From: JBJXGV01 sp046160485 | Lineage (GTDB): Bacteria; Orphanbacterota; Orphanbacteria; JBJXGV01 | DNA: 64,000 nucleotides | Assembly: GCA_046160485.1 (NCBI GenBank) | Contig: JBJXGV010000002.1 | Coordinates: 235,380 to 299,379, forward strand | Reading direction: 5' to 3' | Part shown: positions 60,473-64,000 of the stretch, in pieces | Layout: each line of letters starts with the position of its first letter | Numbering within the stretch: the stretch's first letter is position 1 | The notes under the pieces: model-generated | Told to the model about the DNA's origin: nothing | What the model saw: the letters and a program-made list of their open reading frames with translations, nothing else | Databases searched by the model: none | Translations under genes and position numbers: made by a program

Positions 60473-63400
60473 ATGCGAAGAAATGCCGTCCTAGGTCTTA
60501 CACTGATCGGTCTCCTGCTGGCTTCGGCCACACATGCCGATCAGGACCGGATTCCGATTCCCAATCGCACGAGCTCGCTTTCCAGCATCGATCCGTACTG
60601 GGACGGATCGGTCCCGATTACGATCACGAAGTCGGCAGCGAACACCACTTGGGTGCGCGTGCACGACGACAGTTCTTGCTCGTTTACCGGCAGCGCGCTC
60701 TTCGGCGGACGCGGCGAAACCGCTCCCGGCTGGGCGACCTGGTGCTTCGATGGCGGGCTCGGTGACACGTGCTCGACCACGGGGGCATACGGGGGCACGC
60801 TCCCCGGCTGCTGGACACACTACGACGCACACACTTTCGGATCAGAAAACCGCTGGCACGTGAGTACCTACGACGTCTACCAGCCTGGAAGTGCGAACTC
60901 CGACTCGTCGATGTGGTGCGGAGAGCTCGGTAACCCCGACACATGGCTCTATCCGCCGGGTTACGGCCACAACTACAACTACAGCATGGTGGTTAACCTC
61001 GGGACCACCGCGCAATTCAGCACGGCCAATGGAATGACAATCGGTGGCGTCCACCTCTACTCGATCGAGCTTGCGTACGACTACTGCTTCGTTCAGATGG
61101 CAGCGTCCGGAACCGTCGATACGGCGAGCTGGCTCGAGGTCGCGCGCTTCAACACGATTTCCAACCCTGACTCGACCACTTGCCGCGGTCTCGGCCAGTC
61201 GTACTGGGGTTCGACCGGCTCCGGCGGAGTGGGTACGGGTACGTCGCCCTACCTGTGCGCCGACTGGACGGGATTCAACATCAATGTGACGCCGACGCAG
61301 TTGGCGAACCTCGGCCAGGGCCCGGGCGAGAACCTCTTCGTCCGCTGGTACTGCACTTCTGACCTTGCCTGGGACGACGTCGATGGAAGCGGCGGGCCGG
61401 AAGCGGATACGCGTGGCGCGTGGCGCGTTGATAACATCTCAATCAAGGGCGCGGCGAGTCCGAACTCGTACTACCCGTCCGATCCGACGCGAACCGACAA
61501 GGTCGACTTCGAGCAGCAGGTGCCGTCTTGCCCGGTGCCGAACCCGCTCTGCGAGCCTGGCCGCGATAAAATCACGTTCCCGCTCCTTCCGAAGGCGGAC
61601 GACGGCAGCGGATACTGGAACGGTACGTCGTACATCAAGGGCAAGCCGCTAATCGTCGATTTGTGGCACCTCACGAACACCCCGACGTACGCGAACCAAG
61701 CAAAGACGTGCGAAAGCTCGAATCGCTGGATGTGGGCTTCGAACCTTACTCCGGCTGGCGCGGATGGAAACATTACTTTCGACGGCTGGTATATGCGGCT
61801 TGCCTCACCCGTGTTCTACATCGGGCCAGGCAACCCATACACCGGAACGCGCGTGACGGGTAACGTGGTTTTCCGTGACGAGTATCTCTGCATCAAGCAG
61901 ATCTCCAACGACGGAACCGATACGCAAGTAAGAGTTTACGACAACGGAAACTGGCTCGACTGGGACGGCGACGGATTCAGCATCATCGGTGGCTGCGAGT
62001 TCTGGAACATCGGAGACGTCGACAACTGGACCGACAAAGTTTCGGCGACCAGCGACTCGATTCAGTACGGGTTCGAGTTCTTCGATCAGTGCGACTACAA
62101 CGCAGCGGTCCCGCTCGCGTGTATGGGCACGATCGACCCGGCGGTGCACCGTAAGAACACGTACATCGTCGACAACATTTCGATCGGTTTCTTTGATCAG
62201 ACGAGTACGTTGTGGACGGCCGATCCTCAGGATCTGTTCCAAGACACGTTCGCCCGCAATGTTTATGTTCACCCGACGACGAAGGAAAACTCGGAGCTCT
62301 TCCCGGGTGACGTGCGTGAGCAGGAGGATTCGCTCACCGTGACGGTTTCCGACATCGACGGCATCATGGCGAACTCAGTCACGCTTCACTACCGCGTGTC
62401 GACCACGTGTGGTACGTCGTGGACGCACGAGAATACGCGGCCGCAGGGGTCGAAGGCGGCTCCGGCAGCGGCGTGGTTCCAGAAGGCGGTTACCTTCAGC
62501 TTCCCGTTGTTCCCTGCCAATCCTCCGCCGGGCCGCGAGTTCGACGGTGAGTACAGGACAACGTTGGAACTCAACGCGACGGATTTCCCGGGGACGCTGC
62601 TCGACGGCTCGACCCAGCTTCGTGAAGGGACCGTCATCGAGTACTACTTCACGGCGCGTGATAACGGCGGCGTTCGCGACACGCTCCCGGATCGTCGGAG
62701 CAATCGCCGTACGTTTATCCACCCGATGTACGGTACCGAGCGTCAGCAGGAATGGCCGTTCGAAGTGACGGTGCTACCGTGCGAGACGAACTACGCGGGG
62801 CAGGGTAATCATCGGCTTCTCGTCAACAACGACTGGTACCTTCGCACGTCGTACGACGCCGAGAGCGACAAGTCACTTGCAGGTGCCGGCGTCGCGGTCT
62901 TCCCCTTCACGAGCCAGGTCTACGAAGAAGCTCTCCGCGACCTCAACGTGAAGTACGACCGTTACGACAACAACGCGTCTCAGATTTCGCGCGGAACGGC
63001 GACGCCGTTCTACTCGGAGCCGACAGATGCGGACGGTATGGGCGGTATCCGCAACCCGGCGACCGCGACACACCGGTATAACTCGGTTCTTTGGGCGACC
63101 GGTCGTCACAACCACTACACGGTGACGGACTCGAGCCAGCTTGAACTGAGCAACTACCTCCTTTCCGGCGCCAACGAAGGCAACATCTGGATCTCTGGCC
63201 AGAACGTTTGCGAAGACGAGGAGATGTCAGGTACGGCTGAGGCGTTCAACGGTGGCAACTTCTGGCGTAACTTCATCGGTGCGAATCTCGTCGCCGGCGG
63301 TTGCGACGACAACAGCGGAATCTCGCCGCGTCGCTTCTACATCCGCGGTGCTGGGGACGCCAAGTACACGCCGTTCCAGACGTACGCCGGGTGGGCGGAC

Positions 63401-64000
63401 TGCCCGCTTCGCGAGCAGCCTGACGCTGCGTTCGTAATGAACGTGGGCGGAACCGGCACGGAGACGGTCATCTTCAACTTCGACAACAACACGAGCGACC
63501 CCGGAATCGCGGTTGCCGGTATCCGCGACGTTCAGTCGAGCGGAAACATGGCGATCACGACGATGTGGGACCTCGGGCTCGTCACAACGAGGGCGGCGCG
63601 TGCGTGCATTACGCGTGCGGTCCTTCTCGATTTCGGCATGACGATGCCTCTCGGCGCGAAGTACGACGCAAACGACTGCGACGCGACCGGTAACCCGGTC
63701 GATGTCACACCGGGCAACGGCGTCGTGCGCAAGTTCGGTCTCGACCAGAACTATCCGAACCCGTTCAACCCAAGCACGCGCATTCGCTACTCGCTCCCGA
63801 AAGACAACATGAAGGTCGAACTGACGATCTTCGACGTCTCCGGGCGGCAGGTGAAGACGCTCGTCAACCGGCTCCAGAGCGGCGCCGAGCACGAGATCTT
63901 CTGGGACGGACGTAACGATCGCGGCGAGGATGTCTCCTCAGGCGTTTACTTCTACAGCCTGAAGGCCGACGCCCAGAGCGCGACGAAGAAGATGGTGCTT
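60473..64000 (+). CDS. Very large secreted protein with FlgD-like C-terminal domain (3' partial)
   Basis: An uninterrupted reading frame of 1176 codons runs from ATG 60473 (TTGGAGGGA upstream) to the window end. The signal peptide is 'LIGLLLASATHADQ'-like. The body is Asn/Asp/Trp/Tyr-rich with many cysteines and lectin/jelly-roll-like segments ('DLAWDDVDGSGGPEADTRGA', 'RVDNISIKGAASPNSYYPSD', 'DEYLCIKQISNDGTDTQVRV'). A later region has 'VSDIDGIMANSVTLHYRVS'. The last about 90 residues are a FlgD/Ig-like domain: 'FGLDQNYPNPFNPSTRIRYS', 'LTIFDVSGRQVKTLV' and 'EIFWDGRNDRGEDVSSGVYF', ending 'ATKKMVL'. Only a few residues should be missing. Probably secreted and perhaps surface-anchored; no catalytic motif identified. 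Confidence 0.9.
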   Translation, partial: MRRNAVLGLTLIGLLLASATHADQDRIPIPNRTSSLSSIDPYWDGSVPITITKSAANTTWVRVHDDSSCSFTGSALFGGRGETAPGWATWCFDGGLGDTCSTTGAYGGTLPGCWTHYDAHTFGSENRWHVSTYDVYQPGSANSDSSMWCGELGNPDTWLYPPGYGHNYNYSMVVNLGTTAQFSTANGMTIGGVHLYSIELAYDYCFVQMAASGTVDTASWLEVARFNTISNPDSTTCRGLGQSYWGSTGSGGVGTGTSPYLCADWTGFNINVTPTQLANLGQGPGENLFVRWYCTSDLAWDDVDGSGGPEADTRGAWRVDNISIKGAASPNSYYPSDPTRTDKVDFEQQVPSCPVPNPLCEPGRDKITFPLLPKADDGSGYWNGTSYIKGKPLIVDLWHLTNTPTYANQAKTCESSNRWMWASNLTPAGADGNITFDGWYMRLASPVFYIGPGNPYTGTRVTGNVVFRDEYLCIKQISNDGTDTQVRVYDNGNWLDWDGDGFSIIGGCEFWNIGDVDNWTDKVSATSDSIQYGFEFFDQCDYNAAVPLACMGTIDPAVHRKNTYIVDNISIGFFDQTSTLWTADPQDLFQDTFARNVYVHPTTKENSELFPGDVREQEDSLTVTVSDIDGIMANSVTLHYRVSTTCGTSWTHENTRPQGSKAAPAAAWFQKAVTFSFPLFPANPPPGREFDGEYRTTLELNATDFPGTLLDGSTQLREGTVIEYYFTARDNGGVRDTLPDRRSNRRTFIHPMYGTERQQEWPFEVTVLPCETNYAGQGNHRLLVNNDWYLRTSYDAESDKSLAGAGVAVFPFTSQVYEEALRDLNVKYDRYDNNASQISRGTATPFYSEPTDADGMGGIRNPATATHRYNSVLWATGRHNHYTVTDSSQLELSNYLLSGANEGNIWISGQNVCEDEEMSGTAEAFNGGNFWRNFIGANLVAGGCDDNSGISPRRFYIRGAGDAKYTPFQTYAGWADCPLREQPDAAFVMNVGGTGTETVIFNFDNNTSDPGIAVAGIRDVQSSGNMAITTMWDLGLVTTRAARACITRAVLLDFGMTMPLGAKYDANDCDATGNPVDVTPGNGVVRKFGLDQNYPNPFNPSTRIRYSLPKDNMKVELTIFDVSGRQVKTLVNRLQSGAEHEIFWDGRNDRGEDVSSGVYFYSLKADAQSATKKMVL

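Noticed and set aside
1..64000. CRISPR arrays, tRNA/rRNA genes, insertion sequences, prophage
   Set aside because: No regularly spaced repeats, cloverleaf candidates, transposase or phage structural/integrase motifs were recognised. The tail-fibre-like proteins have signal peptides and no phage neighbours.

Overview
The window is GC-rich bacterial chromosome with high coding density. Several exported proteins end in FlgD/Ig-like C-terminal domains of the form 'QNYPNPFNPST' (positions 1-405 on the minus strand, 13284-13850, 60473-64000). Together with two-subunit glycyl-tRNA synthetase, sigma-54 regulation and many TPR and Ser/Thr-kinase genes, this suggests a diderm of the FCB/Eisenbacteria-like lineages. 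The phylum is an inference; no rRNA or ribosomal protein gene is present to fix it. I saw no tRNA, rRNA, CRISPR array, transposase or phage gene.

Region 1 (1-31000) is a stretched version of the common phoH-ybeY-corC-recO-glyQ-glyS housekeeping cluster. The core genes keep their order and strand (phoH 6851, ybeY 17390, CNNM/CorC 23622, mgtE 24935, recO 26322, glyQ 27071, glyS 28002), but accessory blocks sit between them. Before phoH are an exported TPR-CHAT protein and an ECF sigma factor/Ser-Thr kinase pair. Between phoH and ybeY are a five-gene minus-strand cluster of exported proteins (two zinc metalloproteases, two near-paralogous tail-fibre-like proteins, one FlgD-tailed protein) and a second sigma/kinase pair that looks like the phosphorylation-dependent ECF43 type. 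Between ybeY and corC are a transporter-like/spermidine-synthase fusion, TerC, a zinc ribbon protein and an NhaR-type regulator. A strong hairpin terminates glyS.

Region 2 (30200-43700) is an envelope-stress block: small membrane proteins (two lmo0937-type, DUF4383, DUF948, YtxH), Hsp20, a DUF4397 lipoprotein, a DUF892 ferritin-like protein, beta-barrel proteins, and a sortase next to an LPRTA-tailed substrate. It holds a PAS-rich hybrid histidine kinase and an NtrC-type sigma-54 activator. Six candidate -24/-12 (sigma-54) promoters with exact GG-N10-GC spacing lie in front of its genes, which suggests one locally encoded sigma-54 regulon.

Region 3 (43800-58250) is an envelope-glycan block: a GT2 polyprenyl-phosphate glycosyltransferase, five polytopic GT-C/YfhO-like membrane proteins, an alkaline-phosphatase-superfamily enzyme and a flippase-like protein, most joined by 1-11 nt overlaps. 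Region 4 (58250-64000) has a beta-propeller lipoprotein and a very large secreted protein with a FlgD-like tail that runs off the window end.
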